Positions 19,708 to 31,552 of a stretch of 64,000 nucleotides of DNA are shown here, one piece after another. The translations under genes and the position numbers were made by a program. Below the pieces are notes generated by a model that did no database searches, had not been told where the DNA came from, and was given only the letters and a program-made list of their open reading frames with translations. Source of the DNA: Pseudomonas sp. KUIN-1 (lineage in GTDB: Bacteria; Pseudomonadota; Gammaproteobacteria; Pseudomonadales; Pseudomonadaceae); the NCBI RefSeq assembly GCF_009176725.1, contig NZ_AP020337.1:3789501-3853500 (forward strand), given 5' to 3'. How positions within the stretch are numbered: position 1 is the stretch's first letter; every line of letters begins with the position of its first letter.

Positions 19708-19944
19708 TCACGTTCGGGAAAACAGGCTGGGTTCAGCCTCTATCAGAGCAAAGCGCGGGACGTGCTCGCCGTCAACCTCGACCGACTCCAGAAACATGCC
19801 CAAGGGACGTACCCACATGCCGAAATCGCCGTACAAAGCCTGATAAAACACGACTTCCTCTTCGGTTTCGGAATGTTTTGCAACGCTGAAAACCCGGTAG
19901 TGCGGGCCCTTGTAATGGCGATAGAGCCCTGGTTGCAGTTGCAT
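19708..19944 (-). CDS. DUF1653 family protein
   Basis: 78 residues. MQLQPGLYRHYKGPHYRVF and EEEVVFYQALYGDFGMWVRPLGMF are typical of DUF1653, a small beta-rich family of unknown function. The ATG at 19944 has AGGGGA at 9-14 nt; an upstream ATG in the same frame reads into the fadA terminator. It lies between topA and fadA on the same strand. Confidence 0.85.
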   Translation of the reverse strand: MQLQPGLYRHYKGPHYRVFSVAKHSETEEEVVFYQALYGDFGMWVRPLGMFLESVEVDGEHVPRFALIEAEPSLFSRT

Positions 19945-19999
19945 GTTGCGGTCCCCTTGTAACACGTCCAAAAAATTTGCCTGAAACCATTTTTTCAAA

Positions 20000-20029
20000 A
20001 AACAAAAGCCGGGGCACCAAGCCCCGGCT
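20000..20029 (-). terminator. Rho-independent terminator after fadBA
   Basis: On the minus strand, AGCCGGGGC-TTGGT-GCCCCGGCT is a perfect 9-bp stem, followed by TTTGTTTTTTG. It begins 18 nt after the fadA stop. Confidence 0.88.
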
Positions 20030-20046
20030 CGCATCACACTCGGGAA

Positions 20047-23392
<3,346 letters not shown>

Positions 23393-23522
23393 CAACTGAT
23401 CTCCACAATATGGAAGCTGAACAATACCCGCCGAACCTCAATGTCCGACGGGGCTACGACGTCGCCGTCGATGAACACGCCAAATCACACGCTTACCGCC
23501 GCGACGTGGTAGTCGGGATTCT

Positions 23523-23568
23523 GTCAGAGCCCTCTGACGACCAAACGCTCATTTCATACGCCCGTTTG
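23523..23568. promoter_or_regulatory. Two inverted repeats upstream of fadB, possible operators
   Basis: GTCAGAG-CC-CTCTGAC (23523-23538) is a perfect 7-bp inverted repeat. Beside it, CAAACG (23542-23547) and CGTTTG (23563-23568) form another with a 15-bp spacer, and these arms resemble PsrA half-sites. A consensus TTGACA lies on the minus strand at 23606-23611. PsrA control of fadB is known in other pseudomonads; this exact site is my inference. The rest of 23393-23870 shows no gene. Confidence 0.4.
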
Positions 23569-23879
23569 ATTTGGGTACGCACACCATCAGGCATAACCAC
23601 AGGATTGTCAATTCGACAAAACGTCTGAAAATCCGCGTTTTAACAGGAGCATGCGCAGGCCCCATAATGCCCGCGAAGACCTGCGATCCTCCATCATTCG
23701 CGGTAATGATAGTGGCCATTCGAATGTCCTGCAGCTGCCGCATGGGGCACGCTGTAATACGCCGCCACGTAAGGCCTGGCGGGCATCTGCATGACGATAG
23801 CCATGCCGCGTGACATTCGATAGGTACAGGGAAAAATCAGCCAGGAACGCACCGCACGAGGGCACGCGCAAAAAATATT

Positions 23880-24067
23880 TGCAGGAATCGCGACAAAAAG
23901 GAGCAAAAGGTCTAGAGTCGCAGCACTGCGCCACAAGAGGCTCGCAATGCAGCTGATTTGCGGGTGCGCAACAGCGAAAGCCGACATGGCGGCGAAAGCC
24001 TGTCGGCACGCGACGAATTATCGGCCTGCCTGGCCAACCCCGGCCCGATGTTATTATCGGGCTTTTT
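23880..24067 (+). ncRNA. Candidate small RNA or small mRNA ending at an orphan terminator
   Basis: A strong plus-strand terminator (24043-24067) has no plus-strand gene before it, since fadB and the next gene are both on the minus strand. A transcript must therefore start somewhere in 23393-24040; my start is approximate. It contains a 40-codon frame (23947 to 24069), beginning MQLICGCATAK after AAGAGG, whose stop lies just after the U-tract, so a short peptide is possible but unconvincing. No promoter is clear. I do not recognise a known RNA family. Confidence 0.4.
24043..24067 (+). terminator. Orphan Rho-independent terminator
   Basis: GCCCGAT-GTTATT-ATCGGGC followed by TTTTT: a perfect 7-bp stem with a U-tract on the plus strand. 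The minus strand has no T-run after the stem, so it does not serve the convergent gene that ends at 24086. Confidence 0.8.
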
Positions 24068-24085
24068 AATGCCTGCGATTCAGGG

Positions 24086-24523
24086 TCAGGCCAGCGCCTT
24101 GAGCAGCGCATCAATACGCTGTAACACTTCTGCCTCGCCCCGCTCCGCCCAGTACACCGCAACCAGCTGCCCGTCAGCCTCGACCTTGTAGGCATCCACG
24201 GGCAATGTTTGCAGGTAAGGCAGCAGCTTCGCGTCTTCGCAAGGTTCGCGCCAGCGATTGCGCCACTCGCCCGGCTCGCTTTGCCAGTACACCCAGGCAT
24301 CTGCATGCGAGCCCCGACGCGGACGATGGTACTGCGCACAAGGGCTGGGCGGCTCTTTACTCAACCAGTGCGGCCACTCCTGCGGTGTCAGTTGCATGCC
24401 CATACCCAGACGCCGCGCCTGCATGCGCAACGCCATCCTGCCGCTCTGCTGGCGCGAGGGGCGTAACCACACCAGCGGACTCAGCATCACACCAATGATT
24501 GACAGGACTATCCAGACCGTCAT
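24086..24523 (-). CDS. Hypothetical membrane-anchored protein, 145 residues
   Basis: One N-terminal hydrophobic segment (MTVWIVLSIIGVMLSPLVWL) is followed by an Arg-rich stretch (RPSRQQSGRMALRMQARRLGMGM) and a soluble C-terminal part with many Trp residues, ending EVLQRIDALLKALA. The likely topology is a single-pass inner-membrane protein with its basic flank in the cytoplasm. The ATG has GGGGGC about 8 nt upstream. It lies divergent from the universal stress gene. I recognise it only as a conserved Pseudomonas protein of unknown role. Confidence 0.72.
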   Translation of the reverse strand: MTVWIVLSIIGVMLSPLVWLRPSRQQSGRMALRMQARRLGMGMQLTPQEWPHWLSKEPPSPCAQYHRPRRGSHADAWVYWQSEPGEWRNRWREPCEDAKLLPYLQTLPVDAYKVEADGQLVAVYWAERGEAEVLQRIDALLKALA

Positions 24524-24653
24524 ATTTCTTGCCCCCAGCCGATTTCAGGCTCTTTACAACACTCTTGAAAACAATGACTTGCACATGGGCCTGCCCAGAT
24601 GCCAACGAAAGAGCCATACTCCCATCACTGCAATTCTCCCGGAGGACACCCTC

Positions 24654-25094
24654 ATGCCATACAAACACATTCTGGTTGCCATCGACCTCACCGATGAGTG
24701 TGACCCGGTCATCCGTCGCGCCAGCTTGCTGGCCAAGGCCAGCGAGGCAAAATTGTCGGTCGTGCACATCGTTGAACCGATCGCGATGGCGTTCGGCGGC
24801 GACGTGCCGATGGACCTTTCACAACTGCAACAGCAACAGATCGATCAGGCCAGGGAGAAGCTCGGCAAGCTGAAGCTCAAGTATCCGCAACTGGAACACA
24901 GCGAAAGCCACATGGTGTTCGGTCAGCCACGCCAGGAAATCCACAAGCTGGCCAAGAGCGAAGCATGCGATCTGATCGTTGTCGGCAGCCATGGCCGTCA
25001 CGGCCTGGCTCTACTGCTTGGCTCGACAGCCAACGACGTTCTGCACGGCGCACCCTGTGATGTGCTGGCAGTGAGCCTCAAGAAGCCCGAGTAA
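24654..25094 (+). CDS. Universal stress protein, UspA family
   Basis: 146 residues, single Usp domain. MPYKHILVAIDLTDE opens it and the ATP-binding type motif GSHGRHGLALLLGSTANDVL closes it (G-2x-G-9x-G-S/T). Such proteins help survival under starvation or low oxygen. The ATG at 24654 has GGAGGA 7 nt upstream; a longer frame extends to 24258 but runs antisense to the neighbouring gene. It ends at a bidirectional terminator shared with uup. Confidence 0.92.
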   Translation: MPYKHILVAIDLTDECDPVIRRASLLAKASEAKLSVVHIVEPIAMAFGGDVPMDLSQLQQQQIDQAREKLGKLKLKYPQLEHSESHMVFGQPRQEIHKLAKSEACDLIVVGSHGRHGLALLLGSTANDVLHGAPCDVLAVSLKKPE

Positions 25095-25111
25095 GCTGAC
25101 CCGCTACAGCG

Positions 25112-25136
25112 AAAAGCCCGGTCAACCCGGGCTTTT
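25112..25136. terminator. Bidirectional terminator between usp and uup
   Basis: AAAAGCCCGG-TCAAC-CCGGGCTTTT, a 10-bp stem with A/T runs at both ends, so it can stop transcription from both convergent genes. Confidence 0.88.
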
Positions 25137-25162
25137 CTGCATGTCAGGAACGCGCCGGACGA

Positions 25163-27073
25163 TCACTCGTCCAGTTCGGCCCAACGCTCCAGCAGCTTGT
25201 CCAGCTCGGCCTGCAGGTTTTCCAGCTGCGCCAGCACCGCTGCAGTCTGCTCGGACGAGCGCTGGTAGAAGCCCGGCTCGGCCATTTCCGCGTTCAGCGC
25301 GGCCATCTTGCCTTCGACTTCATCGATCTGCGCAGGCAACGCCTCCAGTTCGCGCTGAAGCTTGTAGCTGAGCTTCTTCTTCGCCACCGGCATGTCCTGC
25401 GCAGCGACCGGTGCGGCCTGCACCACAGCGCTGGCCAGCTCGGCTTTGCCCGACTTGGTGTCGGCGACGCCCAGCAGACGCGGCGAACCGCCCTGACGCA
25501 GCCAGTCCTGATAACCACCCACGTACTCGCGAACCTTGCCCTCGCCTTCGAACACCAGGGTACTGGTGACGACGTTGTCGAGGAATGCCCGGTCGTGACT
25601 GACCATCAGCACGGTGCCCTTGAAGGTCAGCAGAACCTCTTCGAGCAGCTCCAGGGTTTCGACGTCCAGGTCGTTGGTGGGTTCGTCGAGCACCAGCAGG
25701 TTGGCTGGCTTGCTGAACAGCTTGGCCAGCAAAAGACGGGCACGCTCGCCACCGGACAGCGCCTTGACCGGCGTGCGGGCACGTTGCGGGCTGAACAGGA
25801 AGTCGCCGAGGTAGCTCAGCACATGACGGCTCTGGCCGTCGATATCGATGAAATCACGCCCCTCGGCAACGTTGTCGATTACGGTCTTTTCCAGATCGAG
25901 CTGGTGACGCAACTGGTCGAAATAGGCCACGTCCAGACGCGTACCGACTTCAACCTTGCCGCCGGTCGGCTGCAGGTTGTCGAGCATCAGCTTGAGCAGC
26001 GTGGTCTTGCCGGTACCGTTGGCGCCGAGCAGACCGATACGGTCCTCGCGCTGCAGGACCATGGAGAAATCCTTGATCAGTGTCGGCCCGCCAGGGTGGG
26101 CGAAGCTGACGTTATCGAGGACCATGACCTGCTTGCCGGATTTCTCGGCAGTGTCGAGCTGAATGTTGGCCTTGCCGGTACGCTCACGACGCTCGCTGCG
26201 TTCTACACGCAGCTCCTTGAGCGCACGCACGCGACCTTCGTTACGGGTACGACGCGCCTTGATGCCCTGACGGATCCAGACTTCTTCCTGGGCCAGACGT
26301 TTGTCGAACAGTGCGTTGGCGGTTTCTTCGGCGGCCAGCGCGGCTTCCTTGTGGACCAGGAAACTGGCGTAGTCGCCGTCCCAGTCGATCAGGCCGCCGC
26401 GGTCCAGCTCAAGGATGCGGGTCGCAAGGTTTTGCAGGAATGCCCGGTCGTGCGTGATGAACAGCACTGCACCCTGGAAATCCTTGAGGGCTTCTTCAAG
26501 CCAGGCGATGGCGCCGATATCCAGGTGGTTGGTCGGCTCATCGAGCAACAGCAGGTCCGGCTCGGACACCAGAGCCTGAGCCAGCAGAACACGGCGACGC
26601 CAGCCACCGGACAGTTCGGCCAGGGTCTTGTCGGCAGGCAGCTGCAAGCGGCTGAGGGTGCTCTCGACCAGTTGCTGCAGGCGCCAGCCATCACGGGCTT
26701 CGAGGTCCTGCTGAACATGCATCAGCTTGTTCAGGTCTTCCTCGGTGACGCAGTTCTGCGCAAGGTGGTGGTACTCGGCCAGCAAGGCACCGACGCCATC
26801 CAGACCTTCGGCAACCACGTCGAACACCGTCCGTCCGTCGGCTACCGGCAATTCCTGCGGCAATTCACCGATCTTGAGGCCGGGCGCACGCCACACAGCC
26901 CCTTCATCAGGCTTCTGAACGCCTTTTACCAGCTTCAACATGCTGGATTTGCCTGTGCCGTTACGGCCGATGATGCACACCCGCTCGCCACGGGCGATCT
27001 GCCAGGACACCTTGTCCAATAACGGCATGGCGCCGAAAGCAAGGGACACATCGCTGAATTTGAGCAGGGTCAT
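25163..27073 (-). CDS. uup: Uup-type ABC-F ATPase
   Basis: 636 residues, soluble, with two ABC domains and no membrane segments. Walker A motifs are GRNGTGKSS and GANGTGKTT; signatures are LSGGWRRR and LSGGERARLL; Walker B motifs are LLLLDEPTNHLD and LLVLDEPTNDLD. A charged linker separates the domains, and the last ~80 residues form the Uup coiled-coil DNA-binding domain (LQRELEALPAQIDEVEGKM). ABC-F proteins act on ribosomes or, for Uup, limit transposon excision and help replication restart. GGAG lies 8 nt before the ATG at 27073; longer in-frame starts lack support. Confidence 0.92.
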   Translation of the reverse strand: MTLLKFSDVSLAFGAMPLLDKVSWQIARGERVCIIGRNGTGKSSMLKLVKGVQKPDEGAVWRAPGLKIGELPQELPVADGRTVFDVVAEGLDGVGALLAEYHHLAQNCVTEEDLNKLMHVQQDLEARDGWRLQQLVESTLSRLQLPADKTLAELSGGWRRRVLLAQALVSEPDLLLLDEPTNHLDIGAIAWLEEALKDFQGAVLFITHDRAFLQNLATRILELDRGGLIDWDGDYASFLVHKEAALAAEETANALFDKRLAQEEVWIRQGIKARRTRNEGRVRALKELRVERSERRERTGKANIQLDTAEKSGKQVMVLDNVSFAHPGGPTLIKDFSMVLQREDRIGLLGANGTGKTTLLKLMLDNLQPTGGKVEVGTRLDVAYFDQLRHQLDLEKTVIDNVAEGRDFIDIDGQSRHVLSYLGDFLFSPQRARTPVKALSGGERARLLLAKLFSKPANLLVLDEPTNDLDVETLELLEEVLLTFKGTVLMVSHDRAFLDNVVTSTLVFEGEGKVREYVGGYQDWLRQGGSPRLLGVADTKSGKAELASAVVQAAPVAAQDMPVAKKKLSYKLQRELEALPAQIDEVEGKMAALNAEMAEPGFYQRSSEQTAAVLAQLENLQAELDKLLERWAELDE

Positions 27074-27277
27074 GAGCTTCTCCAAAAACCGGGCGCGCAT
27101 TCTACCTGAGATAGCAGGCAGATGTCGGCATTCGTGGCACCGCCCCGCGCCTCGACAAGACTTTATGACCGCCAATTATTTCCATATGAGACAAGCTCGT
27201 CGGCAATGCTTTCACCAAGAGCTGGCAAAAGGCTAAGCTAGCAATACTTTTCACCGACTCATCTGCTCGGAAGTCTC

Positions 27278-29206
27278 ATGCGCAGTCGTTTGTTCAGCCT
27301 TTTATCGTGCCTGCTCCTCTCCGCCACCGCCGTCCAGACTGCTCATGCGGTAGACCTCAACCAACAACGCAAGTATTACGACGAAGCAAAGCGCGCACTG
27401 GCCAAAGGCGATTCCGGCCCCTACCAGATGTACGCCACGGCCCTGGCCGACTATCCGCTGGAGCCTTACCTCGAATACGACGAACTGACGGCACGCCTGA
27501 AAACGGCAAGCAATCCCGAAATCGAGAAGTTTCTTGCCGAGCACGGCGACCTGCCGCAAGCCAACTGGATGAAGCTGCGCTGGTTGCGCTGGCTGGCCGA
27601 GCGTGGCGACTGGCAAACCTTCGTCAAGTATTACGACCCGAAGATGAAGTTCGTCGAGCTGGACTGCCTGTACGGGCAGTATCAGCTGAACAGCAACAAG
27701 CGCGCCGAAGGCTTCGCCAGTGCCGAAAAGCTGTGGATGACCGGCAAGACTTTACCCGCTGCCTGTGACGGTTTCTTTGCTCAGTGGGCGGCCGCCGGCC
27801 AGTTGACCGAACAGAAGCGCTGGCAGCGCGCCAAGCTGGCGGCACAGACGCGCAATTACAGTCTGGCCAGCACGCTGGTGGACAGCCTCAACTCGCTGGC
27901 ACCGCAAGGCCGTCTGCTGCTGGCTGTCGCGCAGAAACCGGAGATGGTCAGCAACCCGTCGCAATTTGCCCCGGTAGACGAGGCGATGTCCGATGTGGTC
28001 GGTCTCGGCCTGCGCCGGCTCGCCAAGCAGGACCCGCAGAAAGCCCTGTCGATGCTCGATGGCTATGCCGCGACCATGCATTTCTCCCGCGAAGAGCAGG
28101 TCGAGATTGCCAAGGAAATCGGCCTGACCCTGGCACGTCGTTATGACGACCGCGCACTGGAGGTCATGACCAGATACGACCCTGAATTGCGTGACGACAC
28201 CGTGACCGAATGGCGCCTGCGCCTGCTGCTGCGCCTGGGTCGCTGGGAAGACGCCTACGAGCTGGCGCGCCGACTGCCCAAGGATCTGGCAGCGACCAAT
28301 CGCTGGCGTTACTGGGAAGCGCGCTCTCTGGAACTGGCACAACCCAACAGCCCGCTGATTGCCGCGCTGTACAAGGATGTCGCCAAGGAGCGTGATTTCT
28401 ACGGGTTTCTGGCTGCCGACCGCACTCAAAGCCCCTACCAGCTCAACAACAAGCCGCTGGTGCTGAGCCAGGCACTGATCAACAAGGTACGCAACACGCC
28501 AGGCGTGCGTCGCGCACTGGAGTTTCACGATCGCGGCGAGATCGTCAACGGCCGACGCGAGTGGTATCACGTGAGCCGCCTGTTCAATCGTGACGAGATG
28601 GTTGCCCAGGCCAAGCTGGCCTATGACATGCAATGGTATTTCCCGGCAATCCGTACCATCAGCCAGGCGCAATACTGGGACGATCTGGATATTCGTTTCC
28701 CCATGGCGCACCGCGACACGCTGGTACGCGAAGCCAAGGTGCGTGGCCTGCATTCGAGCTGGGTGTTTGCCATCACGCGCCAGGAAAGTGCCTTCATGGA
28801 CGATGCCCGCTCGGGCGTCGGCGCCAGCGGGCTGATGCAACTGATGCCTGCCACCGCCAAGGAGACTGCGCGCAAGTACAGCATCCCGCTGGCCTCGCCG
28901 CAGCAAGTGCTGGATCCGGACACCAACATCCAGCTGGGCGCCGCCTACCTGAGCTCGGTGCATGCGCAGTTCAACGGTAATCGGGTGCTCGCTTCAGCGG
29001 CCTACAACGCAGGTCCCGGGCGCGTGCGCCAATGGCTCAAAGGTGCCAACCATCTGGCCTTCGATGTCTGGGTAGAGAGCATTCCGTTCGATGAAACCCG
29101 TCAGTACGTGCAGAACGTGTTGTCGTACTCGGTGATCTACGGCCAGAAACTCAACTCGCCGCAGCCTCTGGTGGACTGGCACGAGCGGTTTTTCGACGAC
29201 CAGTGA
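27278..29206 (+). CDS. slt: Soluble lytic murein transglycosylase, Slt70 family
   Basis: 642 residues. The signal peptide MRSRLFSLLSCLLLSATAV, cleaved near AHA, directs it to the periplasm. A long alpha-superhelical U-domain (to ~470) precedes the lysozyme-like catalytic domain, with Glu503 in ITRQESAFMDDARSG and the motifs GLMQLMPATAK and AAYNAGPGRVRQW. It cuts glycan strands to 1,6-anhydro-muropeptides, which feed the NagZ recycling route encoded earlier. GGAAG lies 5 nt before the ATG. Confidence 0.95.
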   Translation: MRSRLFSLLSCLLLSATAVQTAHAVDLNQQRKYYDEAKRALAKGDSGPYQMYATALADYPLEPYLEYDELTARLKTASNPEIEKFLAEHGDLPQANWMKLRWLRWLAERGDWQTFVKYYDPKMKFVELDCLYGQYQLNSNKRAEGFASAEKLWMTGKTLPAACDGFFAQWAAAGQLTEQKRWQRAKLAAQTRNYSLASTLVDSLNSLAPQGRLLLAVAQKPEMVSNPSQFAPVDEAMSDVVGLGLRRLAKQDPQKALSMLDGYAATMHFSREEQVEIAKEIGLTLARRYDDRALEVMTRYDPELRDDTVTEWRLRLLLRLGRWEDAYELARRLPKDLAATNRWRYWEARSLELAQPNSPLIAALYKDVAKERDFYGFLAADRTQSPYQLNNKPLVLSQALINKVRNTPGVRRALEFHDRGEIVNGRREWYHVSRLFNRDEMVAQAKLAYDMQWYFPAIRTISQAQYWDDLDIRFPMAHRDTLVREAKVRGLHSSWVFAITRQESAFMDDARSGVGASGLMQLMPATAKETARKYSIPLASPQQVLDPDTNIQLGAAYLSSVHAQFNGNRVLASAAYNAGPGRVRQWLKGANHLAFDVWVESIPFDETRQYVQNVLSYSVIYGQKLNSPQPLVDWHERFFDDQ

Positions 29207-29212
29207 CCGTTC

Positions 29213-29242
29213 GGCAGGAGTGCTGCGTTAAGCACTCCTGCC
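29213..29242. terminator. Hairpin between slt and the MOSC gene
   Basis: GGCAGGAGTGCT-GCGTTA-AGCACTCCTGCC, a perfect 12-bp stem just after the slt stop, between convergent genes. No U-tract follows on either strand, so termination is uncertain. Confidence 0.5.
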
Positions 29243-29263
29243 AGACAACGGCGGTGCCCGCCC

Positions 29264-30073
29264 CTACTCCAGCACTTCGACTGACATCCCCACTTCAAGC
29301 TCGCCCAACCCCTCGTTGACCACGTTCTGACCGAACAGCACGTTGCCTTCCACTTCCCGATAAGTCTTGAGCGTGGCGAACGGTTCGCGATCTGCACTGC
29401 GCTCGCCGGTTGCCGGGTCGACGGTGGTGAGGATGCAGCGCGCACAAGGCGTGAGCAGCTGGAACTCGATGTCGCCGATGCGGATACGTTTCCAGCCATC
29501 CTCGGCAAAGGCCTCGGCCCCCTCGATCACCAGATTGGGCCTGAAGCGCAGCATTTCCAGCGGCCTGCCCAGACGCGCTGACAGGTCATCGAGCGAGCCC
29601 TGGCCGATCAGCAGCAATGGAAAACCATCGGCAAAGCTCACCCGGTCGTTGACCGTCTGATAGCCGCCAGGGATCCAGCGCGCACGCTCCGCCGGCAGGT
29701 AGACCATACGCGTGGGCTTGCCGATAAACCGGCTGACCCATTCGGCTGCCTCATCGCCAGCATCCGGTACCTGCAACGAGTCACGCCAGACGGTGACGCC
29801 ACGCAGGTTCAAGTCGATATCCGGCGGAACCGCGACATCAAGAGGCTCGAAGCCAGGTGCCCAAAGCGTCACACCGCCGCTGGCGTTCCATAACACCGAC
29901 AGTTGGGACATGTGCGGCAGAGCGCGCTGAGTGAAGAATCGGCCATTGCCGGCGTCAACCAGCATCCAGCGTCGATCACCCGCCAACCCCAACGCATCGA
30001 ACGATGCACGCTGCATCGACTCGGCCTTGCAGGATTTGAGCGGGAAACGATAGAGCGAGCTGAGACGTAACAT
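29264..30073 (-). CDS. MOSC-domain protein (YcbX-like, without ferredoxin domain)
   Basis: 269 residues. An N-terminal MOSC beta-barrel (LSSLYRFPLKSCKAESM) leads into the MOSC core (LLTPCARCILTTVDPATGERS; GQNVVNEGLGELEVGM), with a Cys suited to binding the molybdenum cofactor. YcbX-type proteins detoxify N-hydroxylated base analogues, but E. coli YcbX carries an extra C-terminal 2Fe-2S domain that is absent here, so electrons would come from a separate protein. I use the ATG at 30073; an upstream in-frame start adds 16 poorly supported residues. Confidence 0.85.
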   Translation of the reverse strand: MLRLSSLYRFPLKSCKAESMQRASFDALGLAGDRRWMLVDAGNGRFFTQRALPHMSQLSVLWNASGGVTLWAPGFEPLDVAVPPDIDLNLRGVTVWRDSLQVPDAGDEAAEWVSRFIGKPTRMVYLPAERARWIPGGYQTVNDRVSFADGFPLLLIGQGSLDDLSARLGRPLEMLRFRPNLVIEGAEAFAEDGWKRIRIGDIEFQLLTPCARCILTTVDPATGERSADREPFATLKTYREVEGNVLFGQNVVNEGLGELEVGMSVEVLE

Positions 30074-30175
30074 GGGCGCCGATTCCTTTGAGGGCTGGAT
30101 ATGCTTTGCTGCAGACAGCAAAGCTTATCCGATGCCGGAGCCGGCGGCACTCGCGATGTAGAATCGAGCGCGGTG

Positions 30176-31102
30176 TCAGACAATCATCAGAAGACGTTCG
30201 CGCACGACCTCGACCAGCTTGTCGGGCTGGAACTTGGAAAGGAAGTTGTCACAGCCGACCTTCTTGACCATCGATTCGTTGAAGCTGCCGGACAACGAGG
30301 TATGCAGGACGATGTACAGACCGCGCAGGCGTGCATCGTTACGAATCTCGGTGGTCAGACGATAGCCGTCCATTTCCGGCATTTCCGCGTCGGTGAACAC
30401 CATCAGTAGCTTCTCATGCACGTTCTCGCCTGCATCCGCCCAGGCCTTGAGCATGTTCAGCGCCTTGAGGCCATCGCTGGCGACGTGCAGCTTGAGGCCC
30501 AACTGAGACAGCGTGTCGCGCAGCTGCGCCAGCGCGACCTTGGAGTCGTCGACCAGCAACACTTCGCGGCCACGGGCATTTTCCAGCACCGGGTCTTCAA
30601 GCTTCTCGCGGGACACCTTGGCGTTGTAAGGCACGATCTCGGCGAGTACTTTTTCAACGTCGATGATTTCTACCAGTTGATCATCGACCTTGCTGATCGC
30701 GGTCAGGTAATGCTGACGACCGGCGCTGACCGGCGGCGGCATGATGGCATCCCAGTTCATGTTGACGATGCGGTCGACGCCGCCAACCAGGAACGCCTGA
30801 ACCGATCGGTTGTATTCGGTGACGATGATCGTGCTGCCTGGACCCGGCACCAGCGGACGCATGCCGATGGCCTGGGAGAGGTCGATGACCGGAAGGGTCT
30901 GGCCGCGCAGGTTGACCACGCCACACACAAACGAGTGACGTTGCGGCATGAGGGTCAGCTTGGGTAGCTGCAATACTTCCTGGACCTTGAACACGTTGAT
31001 CGCAAACAACTGCCGACCGGCAAGGCGAAACATGAGGATTTCCAGGCGATTCTCGCCCACCAGTTGTGTGCGCTGATCTACTGTGTCGAGAATGCCTGCC
31101 AT
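30176..31102 (-). CDS. cheV: Chemotaxis coupling protein CheV
   Basis: 308 residues. A CheW-like domain (about 15-155: GRQLFAINVFKVQEVLQLPKL, VNLRGQTLPVIDLSQAIG) is fused to a receiver domain (about 170-305) with the acidic pair in VLLVDDSKVAL, the phospho-acceptor Asp in VFTDAEMPEMDGYRL and Lys in the last part. It links chemoreceptors to CheA and adapts by phosphorylation. GGAG lies 8 nt before the ATG. It stands alone, away from the main che cluster, as is common for cheV in Pseudomonas. Confidence 0.92.
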   Translation of the reverse strand: MAGILDTVDQRTQLVGENRLEILMFRLAGRQLFAINVFKVQEVLQLPKLTLMPQRHSFVCGVVNLRGQTLPVIDLSQAIGMRPLVPGPGSTIIVTEYNRSVQAFLVGGVDRIVNMNWDAIMPPPVSAGRQHYLTAISKVDDQLVEIIDVEKVLAEIVPYNAKVSREKLEDPVLENARGREVLLVDDSKVALAQLRDTLSQLGLKLHVASDGLKALNMLKAWADAGENVHEKLLMVFTDAEMPEMDGYRLTTEIRNDARLRGLYIVLHTSLSGSFNESMVKKVGCDNFLSKFQPDKLVEVVRERLLMIV

Positions 31103-31207
31103 TATTAGCTCCTGAAGCGATGGTCGCGTTGATTCTGTTGAGCCTGTATCGGCTGAAATCAGCCGGACCTTAATGGCGATGAACGGCCACTCTCAAGCAT
31201 TGATGTC

Positions 31208-31236
31208 ATTTTAGCATCATGCTTTACTGGTGTCGC
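31208..31236 (-). promoter_or_regulatory. Possible sigma-70 promoter for cheV
   Basis: On the minus strand GCGACA (31231-31236) and TAAAAT (31208-31213) are 17 bp apart, about 105 nt before the cheV ATG. An imperfect inverted repeat (AAGCATTGATG with CATCATGCTT, 31196-31224) overlaps the -10. The remainder of 31103-31552 holds no gene that I can support. Confidence 0.35.
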
Positions 31237-31552
31237 TTTCAAGACACGTAAATCCAGCCACAAACCAGCACCGAAAATGCCTCGGTGGCCCTTTGCGGCC
31301 AAAGCCGAATCAAAGACCTGCGAAAAGTCAATCAGGGATAACCTGATATGATCGACATCTAATTGCCACTATTGTGACGGCATTCTCACTAAATGAATGG
31401 CATCCGATTTGTGTCCGCGTCCCAATCCTTGCAATCGAGCGACGCTGGCAACATTCAGAAACGCCCTACATACTTTTGTTTGAAATCGACATTAACTGTC
31501 AGCCATTCGCCGCGGGCGGAAGTTCGCTATCCATGATCAGTGGAGACAAAGG

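Noticed and set aside
23880..24067. RsmX/Y/Z-type regulatory RNA
   Set aside because: I looked for repeated GGA loops; only one or two GGA occur and not in hairpin loops, so I left the candidate unnamed.
23608..24339. 243-codon minus-strand frame upstream of fadB
   Set aside because: Overlaps the better-supported gene 24086-24523 on the same strand, lacks a ribosome site and has no recognisable domain.
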